DNA from: Paucimonas lemoignei
GTDB lineage: Bacteria > Pseudomonadota > Gammaproteobacteria > Burkholderiales > Burkholderiaceae_D
DNA length: 64,000 nt
Direction of reading: 5' to 3'
NCBI RefSeq assembly: GCF_004342585.1
Contig: NZ_SLZQ01000005.1
Location: 1 to 64,000, forward strand
Below, piece by piece: positions 8,399 through 17,637 of this stretch; within the stretch, counting starts at the first letter, position 1; each line of letters begins with the position of its first letter. Below the pieces are notes generated by a model. It ran no database searches and had not been told where the DNA came from. It saw only the letters and a list, made by a program, of their open reading frames with translations. Made by a program: the position numbers and the translations under genes.

Positions 8399-9814
8399 AT
8401 GCCAAAATTTTTCGATGAAATGTACCGTGACGCCGCGGGCACGATACGTCCCCATTACCGCGAATTTGAAGCCTGGCTGGCCGAACAGGCGAGCGAGGCG
8501 ATCACACTCAAGCGCGCCGAGGCCGATCTGGCTTTTCGCCGCGTCGGCATCACGTTCGCCGTGTACGGCAACGATGCCGGCACCGAGCGCCTGATTCCTT
8601 TCGATATTATCCCGCGCATCATTCCGGCCGCCGAATGGGCGCAGCTGGAAAAAGGATTGCGGCAGCGGGTGCAGGCGCTCAACATGTTCATTCACGATAT
8701 CTACCATGCCCAGCATATTGTCCAGGCAGGCGTGATCCCGCCTGAGCAGATTTTCCGCAATGCTCAGTATCGTCCTGAAATGCAGGGCATTAATGTGGCT
8801 TCCGATATCTATGCGCATATTGCCGGCGTGGATATCGTGCGGGCCGGCGCAGGTGAATTCTATGTGCTGGAAGACAATCTGCGCGTGCCCTCTGGCGTCT
8901 CGTACATGCTGGAAGACCGCAAGATGATGATGCGGCTCTTCCCGGAATTATTCGCCCGGCACAAGGTGGCGCCGATCGACCACTATCCCGATCTGTTGCT
9001 GGACAACCTGCGCTCCGTGGCGCCGTCCGGCGTAAACGACCCGACCGTTGTCGTCATGACGCCGGGAATGTACAACTCCGCCTATTTCGAACATGCCTTC
9101 CTGGCGCAACAGATGGGCGTGGAACTGGTCGAAGGCCAGGATCTGTTCGTCAGTGACAATGCCGTGTTCATGCGCACCACCCAGGGGCCCAAGCGCGTGG
9201 ACGTCATCTACCGCCGTGTCGATGATGATTTTCTCGATCCCCTCGCCTTCCGCGCCGATTCGTCGCTGGGCGTGCCAGGACTGCTGTCGGTATATCGTGC
9301 CGGCCGCGTGACGCTAGCCAATGCCATCGGCACCGGCGTGGCTGACGACAAGTCCATCTACCCGTACGTGCCGGACATGATCCGCTTTTACCTGGCGGAA
9401 GAACCCATCCTCAATAACGTGCCGACCTATCAATGCCGCAGGAAGGAAGAGCTGGAATATACGCTCGCCAACCTGCCCGACCTGGTGGTCAAGGAAGTCC
9501 ATGGCGCCGGCGGCTATGGCATGTTGGTCGGACCTGCCTCGAGCAAGCAGCAGATCGAAGATTTCCGCCAGCGCCTGCTGGCAAGACCTGAAGGCTACAT
9601 CGCCCAGCCCACCCTGGCGCTCTCCGCCTGTCCGACTTACGTCGAATCCGGCATCGCGCCGCGCCATATCGACCTGCGTCCCTTTGTCCTCTCCGGCAAG
9701 TCGGTAACCATGGTGCCGGGCGGCTTGACGCGCGTGGCGCTGACTGAGGGCTCGCTGGTGGTCAATTCATCGCAGGGCGGCGGCACGAAAGATACCTGGA
9801 TACTGGAGAACTGA
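8399..9814 (+). CDS. Circularly permuted ATP-grasp protein (DUF404/DUF407 type)
   Basis: A 471-residue cytoplasmic protein of the circularly permuted ATP-grasp type 2 family. Typical blocks are FFDEMY at the N-terminus, EFYVLEDNLRVPSGVSYMLEDR (nucleotide/metal site), VVVMTPGMYNSAYFEHAFLAQQMGVELVEGQDL, DVIYRRVDDDFLDPL, and the phosphate-binding DLVVKEVHGAGGYGMLVGP. Family members are predicted to make amide bonds, joining amino acids or peptides, but the substrate is not established. The start MPKFFDEMY matches relatives although no strong ribosome site precedes it. Its stop lies one base before the alpha-E gene. It leads a four-gene operon with alpha-E, transglutaminase and Anbu. Confidence 0.9.
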   Translation: MPKFFDEMYRDAAGTIRPHYREFEAWLAEQASEAITLKRAEADLAFRRVGITFAVYGNDAGTERLIPFDIIPRIIPAAEWAQLEKGLRQRVQALNMFIHDIYHAQHIVQAGVIPPEQIFRNAQYRPEMQGINVASDIYAHIAGVDIVRAGAGEFYVLEDNLRVPSGVSYMLEDRKMMMRLFPELFARHKVAPIDHYPDLLLDNLRSVAPSGVNDPTVVVMTPGMYNSAYFEHAFLAQQMGVELVEGQDLFVSDNAVFMRTTQGPKRVDVIYRRVDDDFLDPLAFRADSSLGVPGLLSVYRAGRVTLANAIGTGVADDKSIYPYVPDMIRFYLAEEPILNNVPTYQCRRKEELEYTLANLPDLVVKEVHGAGGYGMLVGPASSKQQIEDFRQRLLARPEGYIAQPTLALSACPTYVESGIAPRHIDLRPFVLSGKSVTMVPGGLTRVALTEGSLVVNSSQGGGTKDTWILEN

Positions 9815-9815
9815 C

Positions 9816-10781
9816 ATGCTAAGCCGCACTGCCGACCATTTATTCTGGATGGCCCGCTACACCGAGCGCGCCGAAAACACTGCCCGCATGCTCGATGTGA
9901 ATATGCAGACCGCCATGCTACCGCAGTCGGCGCAGGCAGCCGAGCAAGGCTGGCGCGCCACGCTGAGCATTTCGGAGTTGCAGCGCATGTTCAATGACAA
10001 ATATGCCCTGCTCACGCCGCGCGACGTGCTCGACTTCATGGTTCGCGATGCGAGCAACCCGTCGTCCATCGCTTCCTGCCTGCGCCAGGCGCGCGAAAAT
10101 GCCCGTGCCGTGCGCGGAAGCCTGACCACCGAAGTGTGGGAAACGCTCAATGCCACCTGGCTGGAAATGCAGTCGCTATTGAAAGGCAATATGCTCGAAC
10201 GCGACCCGGGACAATTTTTCGAATGGGTCAAGCATCGCTCGCATCTGTCGCGCGGAGTCACCATCGGCACCATGCTGAAGGATGAAGCCTTTTATTTCAT
10301 TCGCCTGGGCACTTTTCTCGAACGCGCCGACAATACCGCCCGCCTGCTCGACGTGAAATTTCATGGAGTCCAAGAAGAGTCGAACATCAACGCAGCGGGA
10401 GCCGATGCGGAACAGCCGCTCGACTTCTATTACTGGGCGGCGATCCTGCGCTCGGTTTCCGGCTTCGAAATCTATCGCAAGGTCTATCGCGACGTAATTA
10501 CACCGGCACGCGTGGCCGAATTGCTTATGCTACGCCCCGACATGCCGCGCTCCCTGCTTGCCTGCATGGATGAAGTGGTAGTCAACCTCAAGGAAGTCAG
10601 CAACGATATTTCCGCCGATACCGAACGGCTCGCCGGGCGGTTGCATGCGCAACTGCGCTTTGCGCGCATCGACGATATTCTCGCGTCCGGCCTGCACGAT
10701 TACCTCACGGGATTCCTGGAAAGCGTCTTCACTCTCGGCAACCGCGTCAGCCGGGATTTCATGATGCCGCTCGCAGCTTGA
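9816..10781 (+). CDS. Alpha-E domain protein (DUF403)
   Basis: A 321-residue all-helical protein beginning MLSRTADHLFWMARYTERAEN, the defining start of the alpha-E family, with the second conserved helix pair FYFIRLGTFLERADNTARLLDVKFH near 160-185. Repeated charged R/E motifs in the helices suggest a small-molecule or metal site. The biochemical role is unknown; the family almost always occurs with the permuted ATP-grasp gene, sometimes fused to it, so the two probably form a complex. It is separated by one base from that gene and by 27 from the next. Confidence 0.9.
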   Translation: MLSRTADHLFWMARYTERAENTARMLDVNMQTAMLPQSAQAAEQGWRATLSISELQRMFNDKYALLTPRDVLDFMVRDASNPSSIASCLRQARENARAVRGSLTTEVWETLNATWLEMQSLLKGNMLERDPGQFFEWVKHRSHLSRGVTIGTMLKDEAFYFIRLGTFLERADNTARLLDVKFHGVQEESNINAAGADAEQPLDFYYWAAILRSVSGFEIYRKVYRDVITPARVAELLMLRPDMPRSLLACMDEVVVNLKEVSNDISADTERLAGRLHAQLRFARIDDILASGLHDYLTGFLESVFTLGNRVSRDFMMPLAA

Positions 10782-10808
10782 CAGCAGTCACAAGAAACAG
10801 GAATCCGC

Positions 10809-11609
10809 ATGCTCGCCATTCGCCACGAAACCGTCTATCGCTACACTGCGCCGCTGGCGTACACCATCCAGCAATTGCGGCTGACCCCGCGCCAGGATGC
10901 CCATCAACAGCTCAAGTCCTGGGAAATCGTCACGGAAGGACACCGTCATGGCTTTGTCGATGCCTATGGCAATTCCAGTCATACGCTGACAATCAGCGGC
11001 CGCCACGACGAGGTCCGCATCGTGGCCCGTGGAGTGGTGGAGGTATCGCCCTTGACCAAGGGCCGCCTGACGGCCAGGGATGTCCTGTCGCCGCTGGTAT
11101 TTACCGTTCCTACCCGCTTGACCGAACCGACCGATGCCGTTCGCTCCTTTGCCGCAAAACAGCTTGCCGGCGGAGCGCGCAGCCAGGTCATACTGGACTT
11201 GGCAGAAGCGATCCGCGGTTCGGTGACGTACCAAATTGGTGCAACCTCGGTCAATACTACCGCTTCCGATGTTCTTCAGCTCGGCCAGGGCGTATGCCAG
11301 GACCATGCGCATCTGTTCCTGGCATGCTGCCATACCCAAGATATCCCGGCCCGTTACGTTTCTGGCTATATCCATGCGGGCGCCACGAATCATGCGGAAA
11401 GCCATGCCTGGGTCGACGTCTGGGTCGATGACGTGGATTTTTCCGGCTGGGTCAGCATCGATGTCACCCATGCCCAATTTACGGGCACGCAGCATTGCCG
11501 CTTGGCGGTGGGCCGCGATTACGAGTCCGCGGCGCCGGTGCGGGGCGTCCGGCGCGGCGGCGGCACGGAAACCCTCACGGTGCACGTCGATGTCAACGAA
11601 TTGCCCTGA
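10809..11609 (+). CDS. Transglutaminase-like cysteine peptidase
   Basis: A 266-residue protein with the bacterial transglutaminase N-terminal beta domain (LAIRHETVYRYTAPLAYTIQQLRLTPR) and a papain-like catalytic domain. The triad is visible: Cys163 in GQGVCQDHAH, His199 in ESHAWVDVWV and Asp218 in VSIDVTH. There is no signal peptide, so it is cytoplasmic. Members act as proteases or amide-bond transferases; beside the ATP-grasp ligase it may cleave or transfer the peptide that ligase makes, which is inference. It ends 41 bases before the Anbu gene. Confidence 0.92.
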   Translation: MLAIRHETVYRYTAPLAYTIQQLRLTPRQDAHQQLKSWEIVTEGHRHGFVDAYGNSSHTLTISGRHDEVRIVARGVVEVSPLTKGRLTARDVLSPLVFTVPTRLTEPTDAVRSFAAKQLAGGARSQVILDLAEAIRGSVTYQIGATSVNTTASDVLQLGQGVCQDHAHLFLACCHTQDIPARYVSGYIHAGATNHAESHAWVDVWVDDVDFSGWVSIDVTHAQFTGTQHCRLAVGRDYESAAPVRGVRRGGGTETLTVHVDVNELP

Positions 11610-11650
11610 TCCTTGCGATAGAATCGGCTTTTGAATTTACTAACTTTGCC

Positions 11651-12532
11651 ATGACTTATTGTGTAGCCATGCGTCTTGATGCCGGACTGGTTTTCCTGTC
11701 CGATTCGCGTACAAATGCCGGGGTCGATCAGGTTGGCACCTTCCGCAAGATGAGCGTGTTCGACAATCCCGGCGACCGCGTCATGGTCCTGATGACAGCC
11801 GGGAACCTGTCGATTTCACAGTCCATCCGGCAGATCGTCGCTGATTATGTCAACGAGGATGGAGAAAGCATCTGGACGGTGCAATCGATGCACGAAGCCG
11901 CACGCATCGTTGGCGACGCCATTCGCATGGTCCATGCGCGGGACGCCGCTTCGCTGGAAAAATTCGGCATTGATTTCAATGTCAGCATGATTTTTGGCGG
12001 TCAGATCGGCAATGAGCGATGCCGCCTGTTCCAGATGTACTCGGCCGGGAATTTCATCGAGTCGCACGATGAAACCCCGTATTTCCAGATCGGTGAGGCG
12101 AAGTACGGCAAACCCATCATCGACCGCGTCATCACGACGGCCAGTTCGCTCGACGAAGCCGCCAAATGCGCACTGATTTCCATGGATTCGACGCTGCGGT
12201 CCAATATTTCAGTCGGGCTGCCGCTGGACTTGCTGGTCTACGAGACGGGGCGCCTTGCCGTCACGCGTTTCGTGTGCGTCGACGAAAGAAACCAGTATTT
12301 CCAAATGATTCGTAACACCTGGGGCCAGCAGTTAAAGGCCGTCTTTGAGGGAATCGCGGATCCGGAATGGAATGCGGAAGCGGATGGAGGTAGCAATGTG
12401 CTGTCGAAGCGTAGTGTTGACGCTCAGCCGGCAAGAGTCAAGCCGCCAACTGCCTCGGAAAGAACTGCGAGGGATAATCCTGTGCCGCTGCAAACGCTTG
12501 CGCAACAGTCAGAAATTTCACAACAAACCTGA
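11651..12532 (+). CDS. Anbu-type bacterial proteasome homologue (peptidase)
   Basis: A 293-residue Ntn-hydrolase of the proteasome beta-subunit superfamily. It starts MTYCVAMRLDAGLVFLSDSR; removal of Met would expose Thr2, the expected nucleophile. SDSRTNAGVD and the MVLMTAGNLS segment are typical of Anbu. Characterised Anbu proteins assemble into open ring or helical particles, and their substrate is unknown. The start was chosen at this ATG because an N-terminal Thr is essential; longer frames overlap the previous gene. About 45 C-terminal residues, rich in Ser, Thr, Pro and Gln, extend past the usual family end. It is last in the operon. Confidence 0.92.
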   Translation: MTYCVAMRLDAGLVFLSDSRTNAGVDQVGTFRKMSVFDNPGDRVMVLMTAGNLSISQSIRQIVADYVNEDGESIWTVQSMHEAARIVGDAIRMVHARDAASLEKFGIDFNVSMIFGGQIGNERCRLFQMYSAGNFIESHDETPYFQIGEAKYGKPIIDRVITTASSLDEAAKCALISMDSTLRSNISVGLPLDLLVYETGRLAVTRFVCVDERNQYFQMIRNTWGQQLKAVFEGIADPEWNAEADGGSNVLSKRSVDAQPARVKPPTASERTARDNPVPLQTLAQQSEISQQT

Positions 12533-12554
12533 TTTTACAAAAGTATGATTTCGT

Positions 12555-12594
12555 CGGGCTGAACAGAGAAAACTTTCATTGTCTGTTCAGCCCG
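12555..12594. terminator. Hairpin between convergent Anbu and lipoprotein genes
   Basis: CGGGCTGAACAGA and TCTGTTCAGCCCG form a perfect 13-bp stem with a 14-base loop, 22 bases after the Anbu stop and just past the stop of the opposing gene. The T tract is weak on both sides, so it may act as a bidirectional terminator or an mRNA-end stabiliser. Confidence 0.65.
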
Positions 12595-12601
12595 TATCGC
12601 A

Positions 12602-13045
12602 TTATTTCGATGCAGCGAGCGTACCGGTATAGCTCAAATCCGAAATCTCATTTTGAGCTTCAGCGGCATTAACCAGCTCTGGAACGATCCGACCTACCAT
12701 GACGCCAAATGAAGGCGAGGTCTTGACGTATTTGACTTCGCCCTTATCCAGGGTAAACGTCAGCTTTTTTTCCACTTCGGTGCTGGTGGCGACTTCATGG
12801 TTACCGACATTCGTATCGACGAAGAAGAAACCACCCGGCTTGGATTCGCCAACCACCTTGCCATCCAGGTTGATATCCGGCTGCAAGGCGGCGCCAAGCA
12901 TGCTCGCACTACGGTAAAAATAGATGCGTCCCTGGTCTGCCTTGAGTGCCGGGATGGAAGCCTGCATGTCCTTATGTTTGACACCTGAAGCGCAACCGGT
13001 CAATACAACTGCAAGGCTCAGCACCAGCATTTGAATGAATCGCAT
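12602..13045 (-). CDS. DUF2846-type lipoprotein
   Basis: A 147-residue lipoprotein. The signal sequence MRFIQMLVLSLAVVLTGC ends in an LTGC lipobox, with Ala-Ser after the cysteine. The body (GRIYFYRSASMLGAALQPDINLDGKVVGESKPGGFFFVDTNVGNHEV) is the DUF2846 beta-rich domain, found in small periplasmic or outer-membrane proteins with no known activity. It follows another small lipoprotein gene by 24 bases on the same strand, so the two are probably co-transcribed. Confidence 0.85.
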   Translation of the reverse strand: MRFIQMLVLSLAVVLTGCASGVKHKDMQASIPALKADQGRIYFYRSASMLGAALQPDINLDGKVVGESKPGGFFFVDTNVGNHEVATSTEVEKKLTFTLDKGEVKYVKTSPSFGVMVGRIVPELVNAAEAQNEISDLSYTGTLAASK

Positions 13046-13069
13046 AACGAACTCCTCTCCTGATTTTAT

Positions 13070-13453
13070 TTAATTAAATTTAAGAGCGGCTTTTCTTGCC
13101 AGAGACGAGAATCCGCGTTCGACCGGCAAGTAAAATCCAACAAGCTGGTCATTTGCCACGACCAGATTTGCTTCATGTATGTGCGCCCCTTCGAGCGTAA
13201 ATACATCTTTGTAGGGTTTATAGACTTCGCCCTGGCTGATTGTTCCAGCGTGCACCCACTGGCTGCCGGCCTTGAGCGTGCGGCTATACCCTGTATCCAA
13301 TTGAACTTCCGTTGTTTGCGCCAACGTCTTTAATGTTTGTTGTGCTGACCGTTCGACAGCCTTGAAAGCCTCTGGGCGATATGCAACCTGACTTGCACAT
13401 CCCGCCACAAAAGCAGCCAGTATCAGGATTCGAATAAGAGAGAAAGTCCGCAT
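13070..13453 (-). CDS. Small lipoprotein of unknown function
   Basis: A 127-residue protein with a signal peptide and lipobox (ILAAFVAGC, then ASQVAYRPEAF). The mature part reads like a compact beta domain with WVHAGTISQGEVYKPYKDVFTLEGAHIHEANLVV and YLPVERGFSSL. I do not recognise a named family. I chose the second Met (MRTFSLIRI) because it leaves a normal signal length. It is the first gene of a two-gene lipoprotein unit with the DUF2846 protein. Confidence 0.75.
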   Translation of the reverse strand: MRTFSLIRILILAAFVAGCASQVAYRPEAFKAVERSAQQTLKTLAQTTEVQLDTGYSRTLKAGSQWVHAGTISQGEVYKPYKDVFTLEGAHIHEANLVVANDQLVGFYLPVERGFSSLARKAALKFN

Positions 13454-13571
13454 TATTGTTATTTGACTAGTACGCAAGAAGGAGGAATGTAATCGCTCAT
13501 GTTCTTATCTGCAATCCCATATTCATGAGATATGCAACAGAGCCAATATCATGTAGATGCATGTGCGCAAA

Positions 13572-13602
13572 TAAAAAAAGCGGCAAGTCATCCTTGCCGC
13601 TT
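13572..13602 (-). terminator. Terminator of purM
   Basis: AAGCGGCAAG and CTTGCCGCTT make a 10-bp stem with a 4-base loop. The minus strand continues into TTTTTTTATTTG, about 20 bases after the purM stop. Confidence 0.9.
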
Positions 13603-13623
13603 TTCCTTCCAATATGAGGAAAT

Positions 13624-14667
13624 TTAAACTACGATCGTCTGCGCCTCGTCACCCTGACGCTCGCGGATCTCGCCGATGCGCATGACAGTCTCGCCGGCTG
13701 CCTGCAGTTGCGCCTGTGCGGCATCCGCATTTTCCTTAGACACGATCACCGTCATGCCGATACCGCAGTTGAATACGCGGTGCATCTCGGCATCGGCCAC
13801 GCCGCCATGCTGCTGCAGCCACTGGAACAGTGGAGGCATGGTCCAGGCGTCACGGTGCAGGACTGCCGTGATGTTATCCTGCAGGACGCGCGGAATGTTT
13901 TCCACGAGGCCGCCGCCGGTGATGTGCACCATGCCCTTGACTTCCATGGATGCCATCAGCGCCAGCAGGGGCTTGACGTAAATGCGGGTAGGCTCGAGCA
14001 GGACATCGGCGAGGCGACGGCCATGGAAATCGGCATTCAGGTCAGGCTTGGCCACCGAGATGATCTTGCGCACCAGCGAGTAGCCGTTGGAGTGCGCGCC
14101 CGACGAAGCCAGGCCCAGCACCACATCGCCCGGCACGATCTTGCTGCCGTCGATGATTTTCGATTTTTCTACCGCGCCGACGGCGAAGCCGGCCAGGTCA
14201 TATTCACCATCCGGATACATGGTCGGCATTTCCGCGGTTTCGCCGCCGATCAGCGCGCAGCCGGCCAGTTCGCAACCCTTGGCGATGCCCTTGATGACAT
14301 CGGTGGCGGTCGCCACTTCCAGCTTGCCGCAAGCGAAATAATCCAGGAAGAACAGCGGCTCGGCGCCCTGCACCAGGATATCGTTGACGCTCATGGCGAC
14401 CAGGTCGATGCCGACCGTGTCGTGCTTATTCAGATGGAAAGCCAGCTTCAGCTTGGTGCCGACACCGTCGGTGCCGGAAACCAGCACGGGCTCCTTGTAT
14501 TTTTTGCTGACCTCGAACAGCGCGCCAAAGCCGCCGATGCCGCCCAGGACGCCTTCGCGCATGGTGCGCTTGGCAAAAGGCTTGATGGCTTCGACCAGGG
14601 CATCGCCAGCGTCAATGTCAACGCCGGCATCACGGTAGGACAGGGAAACGGAAGAAGGGAAACTCAT
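13624..14667 (-). CDS. purM: Phosphoribosylformylglycinamidine cyclo-ligase (AIR synthetase)
   Basis: A 347-residue enzyme of de novo purine synthesis: it closes the imidazole ring of FGAM to AIR using ATP. Landmarks are [17 protein letters not shown] at the N-terminus, [58 protein letters not shown] and [13 protein letters not shown]. Length is normal. The ATG giving MSFPSSVSL was chosen because the upstream open frame is not family-like. It is a single gene divergent from hda with its own terminator. Confidence 0.97.
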   Translation of the reverse strand: MSFPSSVSLSYRDAGVDIDAGDALVEAIKPFAKRTMREGVLGGIGGFGALFEVSKKYKEPVLVSGTDGVGTKLKLAFHLNKHDTVGIDLVAMSVNDILVQGAEPLFFLDYFACGKLEVATATDVIKGIAKGCELAGCALIGGETAEMPTMYPDGEYDLAGFAVGAVEKSKIIDGSKIVPGDVVLGLASSGAHSNGYSLVRKIISVAKPDLNADFHGRRLADVLLEPTRIYVKPLLALMASMEVKGMVHITGGGLVENIPRVLQDNITAVLHRDAWTMPPLFQWLQQHGGVADAEMHRVFNCGIGMTVIVSKENADAAQAQLQAAGETVMRIGEIRERQGDEAQTIVV

Positions 14668-14904
14668 GATGTGATTGGTGGCAGAGGCGGTAAAATAGAA
14701 GGTGATAGCCGTTAGAAACCTGCGGCAAACCGCTATTTTAACAAAATTGCCCCGTTTTCCGGCCTGAGGATGGCATTTTCTCCTTATCATCTGATGTCAC
14801 TGGATGACTGACCGCGCTTTTGGGCCTTGTCAAAGCCTTGCCATGCTGGCAAATCCTTGGCAGAGCGTTTATCCTAGCGGCCGCTTGCATATGAACTTTT
14901 GTTA

Positions 14905-15588
14905 ATGAAACAGTTATTGCTGGACTTGAATGCGCATGCGCCTCCTGCCCTGGATACTTTTGTAACCGGGCAGAACAGTGAATTATTGGCCTTGCTGGAG
15001 CGCGTGGCGCAGGGAGCCGTCAGCGGCTTGGGCGAGCGCTTCATTTACCTGTGGGGCGAAGCCGGCGCCGGCAAATCCCATTTGCTGCACGCCTTGGGCA
15101 GCCTGGGCGGGGCGATTTACCTCGAAGGCCATGCCGATGAAGCGGCATTGACCTATCGACCGGAACTGCGGCTGTATCTGCTGGACGATGTGGCCAGCCT
15201 GTCGCCGGCATCCCAGATTGCCGCCTTTACCTTATTTAACCAGGTGCGTGAACATGGCGGCGTGCTGGTGGCATCCGGTCCATTGCCTCCCGCCCAGCTT
15301 ACCGTGCGCGAAGATCTGCGTACCCGCCTGGGCTGGGGGCTGATCTATCAGGTGCACGGCCTGACCGATGCCGAGAAGATCGCCGCGCTCGAACATGCGG
15401 CCACCGCGCGCGGGCTGGTGCTGTCTCCCGGCGTATTGCCGTATCTGATGACGCATTTCAGGCGCGACATGCCCTCCCTGACGGCGATGCTCGATGCGCT
15501 GGACCGTTATTCCCTCGAAACCAAGCGCCCGATTACCCTGCCGCTGCTGAAAGACTTGCTACTCCATGACGAACCTGGCTCTGTTTGA
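14905..15588 (+). CDS. hda: DnaA regulatory inactivator homologue Hda
   Basis: A 227-residue AAA+ protein related to DnaA domain III. The first residues, MKQLLLDLN, carry a QL-type beta-clamp-binding motif, and Walker A is GEAGAGKSHLLHA (near 53). LYLLDDVASL is the Walker B region and the C-terminus carries LPYLMTHFRRDMPSLTAMLDALD. Hda with the DNA-loaded clamp stimulates hydrolysis of ATP-DnaA and so limits re-initiation. A TTG two codons upstream is possible; the ATG preserves the clamp motif at the terminus. Its 3' end overlaps the next gene by 23 bases, starting the hda-HAD-pcnB-folK run. Confidence 0.92.
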   Translation: MKQLLLDLNAHAPPALDTFVTGQNSELLALLERVAQGAVSGLGERFIYLWGEAGAGKSHLLHALGSLGGAIYLEGHADEAALTYRPELRLYLLDDVASLSPASQIAAFTLFNQVREHGGVLVASGPLPPAQLTVREDLRTRLGWGLIYQVHGLTDAEKIAALEHAATARGLVLSPGVLPYLMTHFRRDMPSLTAMLDALDRYSLETKRPITLPLLKDLLLHDEPGSV

Positions 15589-16237
15589 CCTTGACCATAC
15601 CCTGCTGCCGCTCGATTCGGACTTCGAGTGGGGACAATTCCTCGCGCGCACCGGTGCGGTGGATGCCAATGAAATGGAAAAGCGCAACGCCGACTTTTAC
15701 GAGCAATACAAGGTCGGCACGCTCGATCCGGTGTTGTACCTGGAATTCGTGTTCGGCATCCTGTCGCAATTCCCGCGCACCCAACTCGATGCCTGGCACC
15801 GTGAATTCATGGATGAGGTGATCACACCGGCGATGAAGCCGGCGGCGCGCGACCTGGTGAAAAAGCACCAGGATGCCGGCGACCTGGTTGCCATCATCAC
15901 CGCCACCAATCGTTTCATCACCGAACCGATCGCCCGCGCTTTCGGCGTCGACAACCTGATCGCCGCCGAACCGGAATTGAAAGAAAACGGCGACCTGACC
16001 GGCCGCGTCCTCGGCACGCCTCCCTACGGCGCCGGCAAGGTGGTCAATGCGCGCGCCTGGCTGGCCGGCCTCGGCCACACGCTCGAAGGCTTCGAGCGCA
16101 GCCATTTCTACAGCGATTCGCAAAACGATATTCCCCTGCTTTCCCTGGTTACCCATCCGGTCGCGACGAATCCCAATGCCAAGCTGGCGGCGCATGCGCA
16201 AGCCCAGGGCTGGCCCACTTTACATTTGTTCCCATGA
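15566..16237 (+). CDS. HAD-IB family hydrolase (SerB-like phosphatase)
   Basis: A 223-residue HAD hydrolase. Motif I is LFDLDHTLL with the nucleophilic Asp followed by Asp+2; motif II is IITATN; motif III/IV is KVVNARAWL then FYSDSQNDIPLL. The helical cap lies between motifs I and II, as in subfamily IB enzymes such as phosphoserine phosphatase. The substrate cannot be told from the sequence; serine phosphate or another small phosphomonoester is plausible. It overlaps hda upstream and pcnB downstream (ATGA), so translation of all three is probably coupled. Confidence 0.9.
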   Translation: MTNLALFDLDHTLLPLDSDFEWGQFLARTGAVDANEMEKRNADFYEQYKVGTLDPVLYLEFVFGILSQFPRTQLDAWHREFMDEVITPAMKPAARDLVKKHQDAGDLVAIITATNRFITEPIARAFGVDNLIAAEPELKENGDLTGRVLGTPPYGAGKVVNARAWLAGLGHTLEGFERSHFYSDSQNDIPLLSLVTHPVATNPNAKLAAHAQAQGWPTLHLFP

Positions 16238-17637
16238 TAAAAAAATTCATTCGCCGCATCCTCGGCGTCAAGAACAAGACCACCGACCCGACCCAGCCTG
16301 TCGTGATCGGCCCCAAGGAACATGGGATCGATCCCAAGCTGATTTCGCCGAATGCTGTCAGGGTGACGCAAACCTTGCAGGAAGCAGGATTCAAGGCTTT
16401 CCTGGTCGGCGGCGCGGTGCGCGACCTGCTGCTGGGCGTGAAGCCCAAGGATTTCGACGTCGCCACCAATGCCACGCCGGAGCAGGTCAAGCGCCTGTTC
16501 CGGCGTGCTTTCATCATCGGCCGCCGCTTCCAGATCGTGCACGTGATGTTCGGCCAGGAACTGATCGAAGTAACGACCTTCCGTGGCCCCTCGGTAGAAT
16601 CGGCGCCCAAGGATGAATTCGGCCGCGTCTTGCGCGACAACACTTTCGGTGAACAGCATGAAGACGCCGTGCGGCGTGATTTCACCATTAACGCGATGTA
16701 TTACGATCCGGCGACGCAGAGCGTGCTGGATTACCACGAAGGCATGGCGGACATTCGCAGCAAGACCCTGCGCATGATCGGCGTGCCGGAAGCGCGCTAC
16801 CGCGAAGACCCGGTGCGTATGTTGCGCGTGGTGCGCTTCGCCGCCAAGCTGGATTTCACGATCGATCCCGCCACCAGCGAGCCGATGGCGGTCATGGCGC
16901 CGCTGATCAATAACGTGCCGGCGGCGCGCCTGTACGATGAAATGCTCAAGCTCTTGATGAGCGGCCAGGCATTGGCATGCCTGAAACAGCTGCGCAAGGA
17001 AGGCTTGCACCATGGCTTGCTGCCGTTGCTGGACGTGGTGCTGGAACAGCCGTTGGGCCGCAAGTTCGTCACCCTGGCTCTTAACAATACCGACAACCGC
17101 ATTCGCCAAGGCAAGCCGGTTTCTCCAGGCTTCCTGTTTGCCGCCCTGCTCTGGCACCAGGTGCTGGAGAAGTGGCACGCGTATCAGGCTGCGGGCGAAT
17201 ATCCGATTCCCGCCCTGCATCAGGCAGCCGACGACGTGCTGGAATCGCAGGCCGAGAAACTGGCACTGCAGCGCAAGACCACCTCGGATATGCGCGAATT
17301 GTGGGCCATGCAACCGCGCTTCGAGCGCCGCACCGGCAAGTCGCCCTACAAGCTGCTGGAGCATCCGCGCCTGCGCGCGGGCTACGACTTCATGCTGCTG
17401 CGCTGCGAATCGGGCGAGCTCGATCCTTCGCTCGGCCAGTGGTGGACCGACTTCATGGAATCGGATGGTCCGGGGCGCGAAACCCTGCTCGCGCAGAAAT
17501 CGCGCGCCGAAGGCGAAGCCGGCCCGGCGAAGAAACGTCGCCGGCGCGGCGGCCGCAATCGCGGCAAGGGGGCCGGCGGTGAAACGAATGGCGCGACTGC
17601 CGGCAACGGCAATAGCGCTGACAGCGGCGGCGAATGA
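16234..17637 (+). CDS. pcnB: Poly(A) polymerase I
   Basis: A 467-residue class II nucleotidyltransferase. The catalytic block is FLVGGAVRDLLLGVKPKDFDVATNA (GG, then DxD), followed by RRAFIIGRRFQIVHV and the RRDFTINAMYYD segment that distinguishes PcnB-type polymerases from CCA-adding enzymes. YREDPVRMLRVVRFAAKL follows. The C-terminus is a strongly basic tail (KKRRRRGGRNRGKG) suited to RNA binding, then a disordered Gly/Asn/Ala end. It adds 3' A tails that promote RNA decay. It overlaps its neighbours by 4 bases on each side. Confidence 0.94.
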   Translation: MIKKFIRRILGVKNKTTDPTQPVVIGPKEHGIDPKLISPNAVRVTQTLQEAGFKAFLVGGAVRDLLLGVKPKDFDVATNATPEQVKRLFRRAFIIGRRFQIVHVMFGQELIEVTTFRGPSVESAPKDEFGRVLRDNTFGEQHEDAVRRDFTINAMYYDPATQSVLDYHEGMADIRSKTLRMIGVPEARYREDPVRMLRVVRFAAKLDFTIDPATSEPMAVMAPLINNVPAARLYDEMLKLLMSGQALACLKQLRKEGLHHGLLPLLDVVLEQPLGRKFVTLALNNTDNRIRQGKPVSPGFLFAALLWHQVLEKWHAYQAAGEYPIPALHQAADDVLESQAEKLALQRKTTSDMRELWAMQPRFERRTGKSPYKLLEHPRLRAGYDFMLLRCESGELDPSLGQWWTDFMESDGPGRETLLAQKSRAEGEAGPAKKRRRRGGRNRGKGAGGETNGATAGNGNSADSGGE

